Assembly: GCA_937902305.1 (NCBI GenBank)
Contig: CALDHV010000110.1
Span: forward strand, 1 to 10,156
Reading direction: 5' to 3'
Source of the DNA: an uncultured Clostridia bacterium
Lineage (GTDB): Bacteria > Bacillota > Clostridia > Oscillospirales > Acutalibacteraceae
Length of the DNA stretch: 10,156 nt
Each line of letters opens with the position of its first letter. Position 1 is the stretch's first letter. A program made the translations under genes and the position numbers. The notes beneath the pieces were generated by a model. The model saw only the letters and a program-made list of their open reading frames with translations. It was not told the DNA's origin and did not search any database. Below, piece by piece: positions 1 through 5,463 of this stretch.

Positions 1-1165
1 CAAGGTGTCCCTCGGAGATGGTGAACTGGCGGACGCGGATCAGGCCGTGCATCTCGCCGGAGTCCTCGTTGCGGAACAGCGTGGAGGTCTCGCCCAGACG
101 CATGGGCAGGTCGCGGTAGGAGCGCTGGCGGTTCAGATAGACCTGATACTGGAACGGGCAGGTCATCGGGCGCAGAGCAAAGCATTCCTTGGTTTCATCA
201 TAAGGGTCGCCGAGGACGAACATACCGTCCAGATAGTGATCCCAGTGACCGGAGATCTTGTACAGCTCCCGCTTCGCCATCAGCGGGGTTTTGGTCAGCA
301 GATAGCCGTGCTCCTGCTCGACGTCCTCGACCCAGCGCTGGAGCTGTTGGATGACCCGCGCGCCCTTCGGCAGCAGGATCGGCAGACCCTGTCCGATGCA
401 GTCCACGGTGGAGAAAAACTCCATTTCGCGACCGAGCTTGTTGTGGTCGCGCTTTTGCGCTTCCTCACGCTGTTGCAGGTATTCCTCCAGCATGGACGCT
501 TTCGGGAACGATATGCCGTAGATGCGGGTGAGCATCTTGTTTTTGGAGTCGCCGCGCCAGTAGGCACCGGTCGCGGACAAGAGCTTAAAGGCTTTCACTC
601 TGCCGACATCCGGCAGGTGAGGCCCGGCGCACAGATCGGTGAACTCGCCCTGCGTATAGAATGAGATCTCCGCGTCGGCGGGCAGATCGTTGATCAGCTC
701 CACCTTGTACGGCTCGTCCGCCATCTTTTCGAGCGCGGCATCGCGGGGGAGGGTGAAGCGGGTGATCGCGTGCTCCTCCTTGACGACCTTTTTCATTTCC
801 GCCTCGATCGCCGTCAGCGTATCGGGCGTGACCGATTGGTCGATGTCGATGTCGTAGTAAAAGCCCTCGTCGATGGACGGCCCGATGGTCAGCTTTGCCG
901 CCGGGAACAGGCGCTTGATCGCCTGCGCCATAACGTGGGAGGTGGTGTGCCAGTACGCCTTTTGACCGTCGTGGTCATCGAAGGTGAGGATCTCAACGGC
1001 GGCATCCGCGGTCAGCGGGGTACGCAGATCGACGACGGTGCCATCCAGACGCGCGGCACACGCATTGCGGTACAGCCCCATCGAAATGTCGCGGCACAGC
1101 GCGTCGATGGTCGTGCCCTCCGCGACCTCGCGCAGGTCGCCGCCTTTCAAGGTGATTTTCAGCAT
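1..1165 (-). CDS. thrS: Threonine--tRNA ligase, N-terminal 388 residues (3' end outside window)
   Basis: Cytoplasmic class II aminoacyl-tRNA synthetase that charges tRNA-Thr. Read on the minus strand from the ATG at 1165, the frame stays open to the window edge. Residues 1-63 (MLKITLKGGD...) form a TGS domain. The second additional (editing) domain follows, with its HxxxH (WHTTSH, H73/H77) and C179/H183 in LCAGPH. The catalytic core then starts: RPMTCP gives the zinc ligand Cys336, FRNEDSG is class II motif 2 (Arg365), and SEGHL supplies the second expected zinc ligand, His387. Motif 3, the third zinc ligand and the anticodon-binding domain lie beyond base 1; the family is usually about 580-640 aa. 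AAGGAG sits 8 nt before the ATG, and the T-box leader upstream confirms both start and identity. The core resembles the Clostridia type with TCPFQYQ. No frameshift was seen. Confidence 0.97.
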   Translation of the reverse strand, partial: MLKITLKGGDLREVAEGTTIDALCRDISMGLYRNACAARLDGTVVDLRTPLTADAAVEILTFDDHDGQKAYWHTTSHVMAQAIKRLFPAAKLTIGPSIDEGFYYDIDIDQSVTPDTLTAIEAEMKKVVKEEHAITRFTLPRDAALEKMADEPYKVELINDLPADAEISFYTQGEFTDLCAGPHLPDVGRVKAFKLLSATGAYWRGDSKNKMLTRIYGISFPKASMLEEYLQQREEAQKRDHNKLGREMEFFSTVDCIGQGLPILLPKGARVIQQLQRWVEDVEQEHGYLLTKTPLMAKRELYKISGHWDHYLDGMFVLGDPYDETKECFALRPMTCPFQYQVYLNRQRSYRDLPMRLGETSTLFRNEDSGEMHGLIRVRQFTISEGHL

Positions 1166-1196
1166 AAAACTCGCTCCTTTTTCAAAAATAGTGAAC

Positions 1197-1228
1197 AGAA
1201 AAGCCCCGTCCCGACAAAGGGACGGGGC
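1197..1228 (-). terminator. Intrinsic terminator of the thrS T-box leader
   Basis: A perfect 10-bp GC-rich stem, GCCCCGTCCC / GGGACGGGGC (1228-1219 and 1212-1203), closes a 6-nt loop (TTTGTC) and is followed on the minus strand by TTTTCT. It lies directly after the T-box sequence and 32 nt before the thrS ATG, the usual position of the regulated leader terminator. Confidence 0.92.
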
Positions 1229-1421
1229 AAATTGCCTCGTGGTTCCACCCAATTTTCGCCGCATAGAGCGGCGCTCGTTGTGACCGGGTAACGGCGGTCG
1301 GACGGCACGCCTTATGTCGGCGCGCGCTCCGGGGTGGTGGGTCATATCGCCTGTCCCGCGTTCTCGCACCGACCGAACGCTCTCTGACGGACGCGACGAA
1401 AAACCGTCCCCATCAACGCTT
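1197..1421 (-). promoter_or_regulatory. T-box riboswitch leader of thrS
   Basis: The T-box signature is on the minus strand at 1256-1230: AATTGGGTGGAACCACGAGG matches the family consensus with GGGTGGNACC. Just upstream, CGCCGC/GCGGCG (1273-1257) makes a stem III-like hairpin. A distal stem I hairpin is visible as GCGTTC (1380-1375) with GAACGC (1363-1358), enclosing GGTCGGTGCGA, and is preceded by an AGAGAG element typical of the stem I AG bulge. The specifier is expected on the 3' side of stem I, and there the sequence runs ATATGACCCACCACCCCGG. Three overlapping candidate ACC (Thr) triplets start at 1342, 1338 and 1335, of which the first is in the most typical context. By family knowledge, uncharged tRNA-Thr pairs with the specifier and the T-box bulge and stabilises the antiterminator, so thrS is expressed on threonine starvation. 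The leader start is estimated from the promoter. Confidence 0.93.
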
Positions 1422-1427
1422 TACGAT

Positions 1428-1456
1428 AGTGTATCATCCTTTTTTACCCTTGTCAA
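1428..1456 (-). promoter_or_regulatory. Sigma-A-type promoter of the thrS leader
   Basis: A perfect -35 TTGACA (1456-1451), a 17-nt spacer and a -10 TACACT (1433-1428, 4 of 6 matches) are on the minus strand. Transcription would begin near 1421, giving a leader of about 255 nt before thrS, a normal T-box leader length. Confidence 0.75.
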
Positions 1457-1497
1457 GTGCCAAAATCAATGCAAAACAGAGGTTCTTTTCGTCGATG

Positions 1498-1698
1498 CTA
1501 TTCACGGATATAGACGGCTATATCGGATAGGGAGCAGTCAAGCACGCGGCAGAGGGTGTCGAGCGTGTGGGTGCTGACATTCTCGTTTTTGCGCAGGCGG
1601 TCGAGCTGTCCCGTGCTGATGTGGTGCTTGCGGATGAGGGCGTATTGCGATACGCCCTTTTGCTTCATCGTTTCCCATAGCCGGTCGTATACGATCAT
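1498..1698 (-). CDS. Small Cro/C1-type helix-turn-helix protein (66 aa)
   Basis: A stand-alone DNA-binding domain with nothing else attached. The sequence MIVYDRLWETMKQKGVSQYA begins the first helix. SQYALIRKHHISTGQLDRLR (residues 17-36) forms the helix-turn-helix, and STHTLDTLCRVLDCSLSDI gives the closing helices. This fits the short HTH_26-like XRE proteins common in Clostridia. An in-frame ATG three codons upstream (1707) abuts its AAAGG, so the ATG at 1698, 9 nt from that AAAGG, is preferred. It is divergent from the zinc-ribbon gene at 1819 with overlapping -35 boxes, so it may repress itself and that gene; this is inference. Its stop is 42 nt before the thrS -35 box on the same strand with no clear terminator between, so some readthrough into the T-box leader is possible. 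Its ligand and targets are unknown. Confidence 0.85.
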   Translation of the reverse strand: MIVYDRLWETMKQKGVSQYALIRKHHISTGQLDRLRKNENVSTHTLDTLCRVLDCSLSDIAVYIRE

Positions 1699-1736
1699 CC
1701 CGCCCATCCTTTCTTGATTGCCAAATCATAATTATT

Positions 1737-1790
1737 ATTGTAGATATTATTTTTTTGTTGACAATTGCCCATATTCGGGCTATAATATGG
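1737..1790. promoter_or_regulatory. Back-to-back promoters with shared -35 region and an inverted repeat
   Basis: Plus strand: a fully consensus promoter, TTGACA (1758-1763), 17 nt, TATAAT (1781-1786), drives the zinc-ribbon gene. Minus strand: TTGTCA (1764-1759), 16 nt, TACAAT (1742-1737) would drive the HTH gene. The two -35 hexamers overlap in TTGACAA, so the two promoters probably compete for polymerase. A 7-bp inverted repeat, CCATATT (1769-1775) and AATATGG (1784-1790) with an 8-nt spacer, covers the plus-strand -10 and is a candidate operator for the neighbouring HTH protein. The promoter calls are direct sequence matches; the operator role is inference. Confidence 0.75.
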
Positions 1791-1818
1791 AAAAGAAAAG
1801 TGAAAGGATGAAAAAACA

Positions 1819-2844
1819 ATGGCGATGATAAAATGCCCCGAGTGCGGCAAGGAAATCTCCGACCAAAGCAAGCAGTGCGTCTATTGCGGCTGCCCGATCA
1901 AAGGGGAGACACAAAAGGAAAGTAATCTTGGACTTTTGTTCTATGTTTTACCCAGCCTTATTTGCCTCTTGTCCTTGTTGTGTCTTCCGTTTGCGACGAC
2001 AAATTATTTTATCACGAAGGATTTGGATTTTTGGGACACATTGCATTTTATCGGAGAAAACGGTTATCCGTCTTCTGCGATTATGATTGAGTTTGCATTT
2101 TTTGGAGCAATTGGAGCCTTTTTTGAAGACCTCATTATTTTTATAGGAGGATTGGCGAACAAAGAAACAGATTTTGAACGAACGATCAAAAAAATATTTA
2201 GTGTTGGAAATACCGTTCTCTTATCGGTTGTAACATTGGGTGCTTTCGTTATAGGGACTGTTACCGGATTTGAAGATTTGACACCATCATCCGGATGGGT
2301 TGTGTTTTTGTTGGGCAGTATATTTTGGTGTGGATTGCATCTTGCAGTTGCATACAAATTCAAAACGCAAAGCGGCGATTTGAATTCCACCCCGGCGATT
2401 GATCAAAAGGCCCAAAAGCGTCGCGTATGCACATCTTGCGGGTATGTCGGTGAGGAGGATGTGTGCCCGCAATGTGGGAAAAATCATTGGGTTACGGAAA
2501 TCAACATTCTAAAATCCAGACCTGCTTTCAATTCTTGCGACAGGTGCGGGGAAAAAGCATCAATCGTTACGGACGTGACTGTTGGGCGCGGAGATGGCGA
2601 AAATGTTTTGCATTTGTGCAAAAACTGTGCCGCGATATATGACATCCGTGAGCCGTTCCGTACGGATTTCGATCCGACCGGAATAAATGAATATACATTG
2701 ACAAGTTGGCAAAAAGATTCAATTGCCGATCAAAAAAACAGCGAGTTGATCGACTGTCTTTTTGATACGGACTATACCATCGAATACCGTTGCCAGTGCT
2801 ACCGTGAATTGCAAAAGCGCGGGATGATACTCCCGAACGCCTGA
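1819..2844 (+). CDS. Zinc-ribbon membrane protein with three Cys4 motifs (341 aa)
   Basis: Function not recognised. Residues 1-27 form an N-terminal zinc ribbon (C6xxC9 ... C20xxC23). A short linker leads into four hydrophobic segments at about 37-59, 88-112, 130-151 and 158-178, predicted membrane helices. Two more Cys4 units follow on the cytosolic side: C204xxC207 ... C216xxC219 and C240xxC243 ... C267xxC270. The C-terminal 70 residues are polar (CLFDTDYTIEYRCQC...). The zinc-ribbon-plus-helices layout is common among uncharacterised Firmicutes membrane proteins; the extra paired ribbons here suggest a protein- or nucleic-acid-binding tail. AAAGG lies 11 nt before the ATG, and the promoter is a perfect consensus. 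Base composition is clearly AT-richer than the neighbours (a 60-base sample is about 37% GC, against about 67% in a gpmI sample), a sign of possible transfer. The divergent HTH gene may control it. Confidence 0.85.
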   Translation: MAMIKCPECGKEISDQSKQCVYCGCPIKGETQKESNLGLLFYVLPSLICLLSLLCLPFATTNYFITKDLDFWDTLHFIGENGYPSSAIMIEFAFFGAIGAFFEDLIIFIGGLANKETDFERTIKKIFSVGNTVLLSVVTLGAFVIGTVTGFEDLTPSSGWVVFLLGSIFWCGLHLAVAYKFKTQSGDLNSTPAIDQKAQKRRVCTSCGYVGEEDVCPQCGKNHWVTEINILKSRPAFNSCDRCGEKASIVTDVTVGRGDGENVLHLCKNCAAIYDIREPFRTDFDPTGINEYTLTSWQKDSIADQKNSELIDCLFDTDYTIEYRCQCYRELQKRGMILPNA

Positions 2845-2859
2845 ATAGCACGATAAAGA

Positions 2860-2888
2860 CCCTCCCTCGCAAACTTTGCGAGGGAGGG
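2860..2888. terminator. Perfect 14-bp inverted repeat, probable terminator or repeat arm
   Basis: CCCTCCCTCGCAAA (2860-2873) and TTTGCGAGGGAGGG (2875-2888) are exact complements around a single C, so the folded hairpin has a long GC-rich stem with a small AACTT-type loop. It begins 15 nt after the zinc-ribbon stop and also lies downstream of the convergent degV. Neither side has a strong T-tract (plus: CCTGTGTGTGTTT; minus: TCTTTATC), so termination efficiency is uncertain. It may be part of a dispersed repeat. Confidence 0.6.
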
Positions 2889-2985
2889 CCTGTGTGTGTT
2901 TGTCTCCGGTGTGCAGAAATTGACGGTTTGCACCCGTAGGGGAGGGCCTCCGCGACCTCCCAAGTCGTTTTTGATGCGATGATGC
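2889..2985. repeat. Probable dispersed intergenic repeat between convergent genes
   Basis: This non-coding spacer carries a second hairpin, GGGAGG (2940-2945) with CCTCCC (2956-2961). It also repeats the word GGGAGGGCCT, seen first at 2882-2891 and again at 2940-2949. The stretch TTGACGGTTTGCACCCGTAG (2920-2939) with the flanking GGAGGG units resembles, from memory, intergenic sequence found many times in genomes of gut Oscillospiraceae, where it is often mistranslated as short proteins. That match is not verified here. No gene is supported in 2845-2985. Confidence 0.45.
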
Positions 2986-3867
2986 CTACGTTCGCGCGGT
3001 GTCGCTCCAGAAGAACACCGCCAGCGTGCCGGCACCGCTGTGACAGCCGATCGTCGGCCCAATGTCGTACAATTCGATCTCTCCGGCAATCTGCGGAAAC
3101 CGCGCCCGTATCTGCTGTGCCAGCATCTCCGCTTCGACGCGCGCCGCGGAATGGCAAACATAACATCGCTGTGCGTATGCCGTCCCGCCTCGGGCGTATT
3201 GCTCCATTTTTCTGACCAGCTCCATCCGGGCGTGCTCCTTGCCGCGTGCCTTTTGCCGCGGGACGATCCGTCCCGTGCCGTCCACCCACATCACCGGGCA
3301 GATATTCAGCACCGTGCCGATCCATCCGGCGGCGCGGGTCAGCCTGCCGCCCCGGACATAGTAGGTCAGATCGGTGGATAAAAACCAATAATGCAATTTC
3401 CGCTTGTTTTCTTCCACCCAAGCCAAAGCTTCGTCGATCGTCCGTCCCGCGTCACGCAGGTCGGCAACCGCCTCGGTCAGCATCCCCGTGCCGGAGGATG
3501 CGCCGAGCGAGTCTACCACATACAGCCGCCGGTCGGGGTATCGCTCCCGTAGCTCCTCCGCCGCCAGCTCTGCCGTCCGGCACGTGCCGGACATCCCGCC
3601 GGACAGCGCGATGTGCAAAACATCCTCCCCGGCGGCGAGCATCGGCTCGAAATACGCGCGGTAGCCCTCCGGCGAGATCAGCGCGGTTTGCGAGGTCGCT
3701 CCCGCCGCCATATCCGCGTAAAAGGATGCCGCCGACCGGCTTTGCCACATATCGTCGGTGTATTCACGCCCATTCAGCATATACGGAAACGGCAGGTATC
3801 GAATATCGCGCTCCCGTAACCGCTCCGGCGTCAGATCCACCGTGGAACAACAACTGACCGTAAACAT
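2986..3867 (-). CDS. DegV family fatty-acid-binding protein (293 aa)
   Basis: DegV proteins bind a fatty acid between two domains; characterised members (FakB) present the fatty acid to the kinase FakA for incorporation into phospholipid. Visible family marks: N-terminal SCCSTVDLTPE (residues 5-15), ALSGGMSGTCRTAE (87-100) of the lipid-binding loop, VVDSLGASSGTGML (117-130), YYVRGGRLTRAAGWIG (169-184) and the C-terminal IGPTIGCHSGAGTLAVFF (269-286). The usual GPGT of the last motif is GAGT here. Length is normal for the family. Two adjacent ATGs occur (3870, 3867); GGGAGG is 7 nt from the second, so 3867 is chosen. It lies 17 nt downstream of the SGNH hydrolase on the same strand, so the two are probably one operon. 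A link between an esterase and a fatty-acid carrier is chemically sensible but is inference. No fakA homologue is in the window. Confidence 0.93.
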   Translation of the reverse strand: MFTVSCCSTVDLTPERLRERDIRYLPFPYMLNGREYTDDMWQSRSAASFYADMAAGATSQTALISPEGYRAYFEPMLAAGEDVLHIALSGGMSGTCRTAELAAEELRERYPDRRLYVVDSLGASSGTGMLTEAVADLRDAGRTIDEALAWVEENKRKLHYWFLSTDLTYYVRGGRLTRAAGWIGTVLNICPVMWVDGTGRIVPRQKARGKEHARMELVRKMEQYARGGTAYAQRCYVCHSAARVEAEMLAQQIRARFPQIAGEIELYDIGPTIGCHSGAGTLAVFFWSDTART

Positions 3868-3884
3868 CATTTCGCCTCCCGTAG

Positions 3885-4547
3885 TCAGCCGCAGATGTAT
3901 TCGGCGATCCGTTCCCCGAGCAGCTCGTGTCCCGCTGCCGTGGGGTGGATGCCGTCCTCGCCGATCAGCGAGGAAAAGCGGTGCGACAGCAGAAAATCCC
4001 GGCGCACATCGATCAGCGGACACTGCAAGGATCGCGCCAGCTCCTCCACCAGATGGCTGTAATGCTCCTGCCAGCGTGCCAGCATACTGACATCCCCCAG
4101 CCAGCACAGGATGTGCTCGCCGCCGCCGCTACGGGTGATCCACCGGAAATATTTCTCCGCGTCGATTGGAATGAGCGACAGCATAGCGACCTGCGCGCCC
4201 TTTTCCCGCGCGAGCGCCACCGCGCGGCGGTATTTTGCCATAAAATCCTCCTGCGCCGTATGCGGCTGAAACGCTCCGCCGGGGTTTTCGGCAATTTTTG
4301 CCCAATCGAAGTCGCAATCGTTGCCGCCGTATTCTAATAGTACGGTCGTGTCCTCTGTAAAGGGGTTGCACTTTTCAAGAAAAGAAACCGCCTTGTCCAC
4401 CGTTGCGCCCATACGGGAGTGGTTTTCGATGGCAATGCCCGCGTCGGTGATTGCATCGAACGCTTTGCAGTGATACAAACGGTATCGTTCCTGCTCATAG
4501 GTGACGCCTTTCAGTATGGAATCGCCGCATAATGTCAACTGTGCCAT
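3885..4547 (-). CDS. SGNH/GDSL-family hydrolase (220 aa)
   Basis: Predicted esterase or lipase of the SGNH fold. The four family blocks are in order: the nucleophile in LCGDS (Ser10), Gly47 in SRMGATV, GGND (Gly75, Asn76) for the oxyanion hole, and DGIHP (Asp198, His201) completing the catalytic triad. There is no signal peptide: the protein starts MAQLTLCGDS, with the nucleophile only ten residues in, so it is probably cytoplasmic, like TesA-related and carbohydrate-esterase-like members without export signals. The start has GGAGG 8 nt upstream. It is the first gene of a likely two-gene operon with degV (17-nt gap). The exact substrate cannot be told from sequence; an acyl or acetyl ester is expected from the family. 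Confidence 0.92.
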   Translation of the reverse strand: MAQLTLCGDSILKGVTYEQERYRLYHCKAFDAITDAGIAIENHSRMGATVDKAVSFLEKCNPFTEDTTVLLEYGGNDCDFDWAKIAENPGGAFQPHTAQEDFMAKYRRAVALAREKGAQVAMLSLIPIDAEKYFRWITRSGGGEHILCWLGDVSMLARWQEHYSHLVEELARSLQCPLIDVRRDFLLSHRFSSLIGEDGIHPTAAGHELLGERIAEYICG

Positions 4548-4600
4548 AGTGTGTACCTCCGCCAGGCGGCCAATATGTCGTTCGGTTGCCGTCCGAAAAT

Positions 4601-4630
4601 AGTATACCCCGCCAAAGTCCGCCTTGTCAC
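4601..4630 (-). promoter_or_regulatory. Candidate promoter of the SGNH hydrolase-degV operon
   Basis: On the minus strand, GTGACA (4630-4625), an 18-nt spacer and TATACT (4606-4601) form a reasonable sigma-A-type promoter, with the -10 about 54 nt before the SGNH hydrolase ATG. The -35 matches five of six positions and the -10 matches five of six. Confidence 0.5.
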
Positions 4631-4702
4631 GCTACTGTGCCGCGGTAGCGCTCTCACGCTGATTTTTGGGCGGTAGAGTGCGAAAAATGTCGCTCTACTG
4701 CC
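4630..4702. repeat. Two inverted repeats in the divergent spacer
   Basis: CGCTAC (4630-4635) and GTAGCG (4645-4650) are exact arms around 9 nt. GGCGGTAGAG (4669-4678) and CTCTACTGCC (4693-4702) are 10-bp arms with one G-T pair around 14 nt. Both share GGTAG/CTAC cores. They sit between the promoter of the SGNH-degV operon and that of the XRE regulator, so they may be operators for that regulator. No T-tract follows either one, which argues against terminators. Apart from these and the two promoters, nothing else was seen in 4548-4797. Confidence 0.4.
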
Positions 4703-4742
4703 GGTGGAATCGTGAAAAAATTGTAAAAATACGGAAACGTAC

Positions 4743-4771
4743 TGGATTTTCCCTTGCGTTTGTGTTATGAT
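4743..4771 (+). promoter_or_regulatory. Extended -10 promoter of the XRE regulator
   Basis: TATGAT (4766-4771) is preceded by TGT, giving an extended -10 element. The hexamer 17 nt upstream, TGGATT, is a weak -35, as is common when the TG extension is present. Transcription would start near 4778, leaving a 5' leader of about 20 nt that contains AGGTGG 9 nt before the ATG at 4798. Confidence 0.5.
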
Positions 4772-4797
4772 GCCATTGTAAAAGGTGGGTGAAACGA

Positions 4798-5385
4798 ATG
4801 GAGCAGGGAAATAAAATCGTGGCGGATAATATTGTCGCTTTACGCCGCGAGGCGAGAATGACCCAGCTGGAGCTGGCGGAAAAGCTGAACTACTCCGACA
4901 AAGCGGTCTCCAAGTGGGAGCGCGGCGAATCCATTCCGGACGTTTTCACCCTCAAGGAGGTCGCTGACACCTTCGGCGTGACGGTCGATTATCTGCTGGA
5001 GCAGGATCACAGCCACGCAAAGCTTCAGCAACGGGTACTCACCCGACGTCAAAGACGCAATCGCCTACTGATCGCCGCGATGTCGGCGGTGTTGGTGTGG
5101 CTGATCGCTACGCTGGTGTTTGTCAACCTCAACTACTTGTCAGATACCGGGCGGCATTGGCTGACCTTTGTATGCGCTGTGCCGGTCAGTATGATCGTTC
5201 TGCTGGTTTTCAACAGTATCTGGGGTAAGCGACGCTTCAATTTCTTGTTGGTATCTCTATTGATCTGGAGTACGCTCGCGATGCTGTACCTTGCGCTGTT
5301 GCCGTACAATCTGTGGCTCATATTTGCGGTCGGCGCTCCGGCGCAGGTGATCGTTCTGCTGTGGGCGGGCTTGCGGACAAAATAA
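4798..5385 (+). CDS. XRE-family regulator with four-helix membrane tail (195 aa)
   Basis: Residues 8-66 form a Cro/C1-type HTH: NIVALRREARMTQLELAEKL, then NYSDKAVSKWERGESIPDVF, with the typical SDKAVSKWERG recognition helix, and TLKEVADTFGVTVDYLL closing the domain. A basic linker (RVLTRRQRRNRL) leads to four hydrophobic segments at about 90-112, 120-141, 148-168 and 172-192, predicted membrane helices. The layout matches membrane-anchored XRE regulators widespread in Firmicutes; their signals are mostly unknown. A GTG nine bases upstream (4789) abuts the AGGTGG box, so the ATG at 4798 (9-nt spacing) is preferred. It is divergent from the SGNH-degV operon with inverted repeats between them, which suggests but does not prove that it controls that operon. 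A strong terminator begins 12 nt after the stop. Confidence 0.92.
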   Translation: MEQGNKIVADNIVALRREARMTQLELAEKLNYSDKAVSKWERGESIPDVFTLKEVADTFGVTVDYLLEQDHSHAKLQQRVLTRRQRRNRLLIAAMSAVLVWLIATLVFVNLNYLSDTGRHWLTFVCAVPVSMIVLLVFNSIWGKRRFNFLLVSLLIWSTLAMLYLALLPYNLWLIFAVGAPAQVIVLLWAGLRTK

Positions 5386-5396
5386 AATAAAAGTGA

Positions 5397-5439
5397 AAAG
5401 GCGCATTACCTTACACACGGTGTAAAGTAATGCGCCTTT
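5397..5439. terminator. Bidirectional intrinsic terminator
   Basis: A 13-bp perfect stem, AAAGGCGCATTAC (5397-5409) and GTAATGCGCCTTT (5427-5439), carries an inner TTACAC/GTGTAA stem with a 3-nt loop. It sits between convergent genes, 12 nt after the XRE regulator and 25 nt past the stop of the O-antigen ligase gene. The minus-strand side continues CTTTTCACTTTTATTTT, a good T-rich tract; the plus side has TTTACT. Confidence 0.9.
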
Positions 5440-5463
5440 ACTATGCACATATTGGATAACCGT

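Noticed and set aside
5..664. A 219-codon plus-strand frame opposite thrS
   Set aside because: The minus strand here encodes an uninterrupted ThrRS with catalytic motifs; the plus frame shows no family features.
1498..1819. A toxin-antitoxin pair formed by the HTH protein and its divergent neighbour
   Set aside because: The genes are divergent rather than overlapping in one operon, and the partner is a 341-aa zinc-ribbon membrane protein, unlike known toxins.
2567..3421. A 284-codon minus-strand frame overlapping both the zinc-ribbon gene and degV
   Set aside because: It runs out of frame through degV and antisense to the zinc-ribbon gene. Its composition (many Arg, His, Ser) is typical of a shadow frame.
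3868..4107. An upstream extension of degV to an ATG at 4107
   Set aside because: The extra 80 residues overlap the SGNH hydrolase gene in another frame and lack DegV similarity; GGGAGG 7 nt before 3867 fixes the start.
4630..4702. Intrinsic terminators in the divergent spacer
   Set aside because: Neither inverted repeat is followed by a T-tract on either strand, and no gene ends there.
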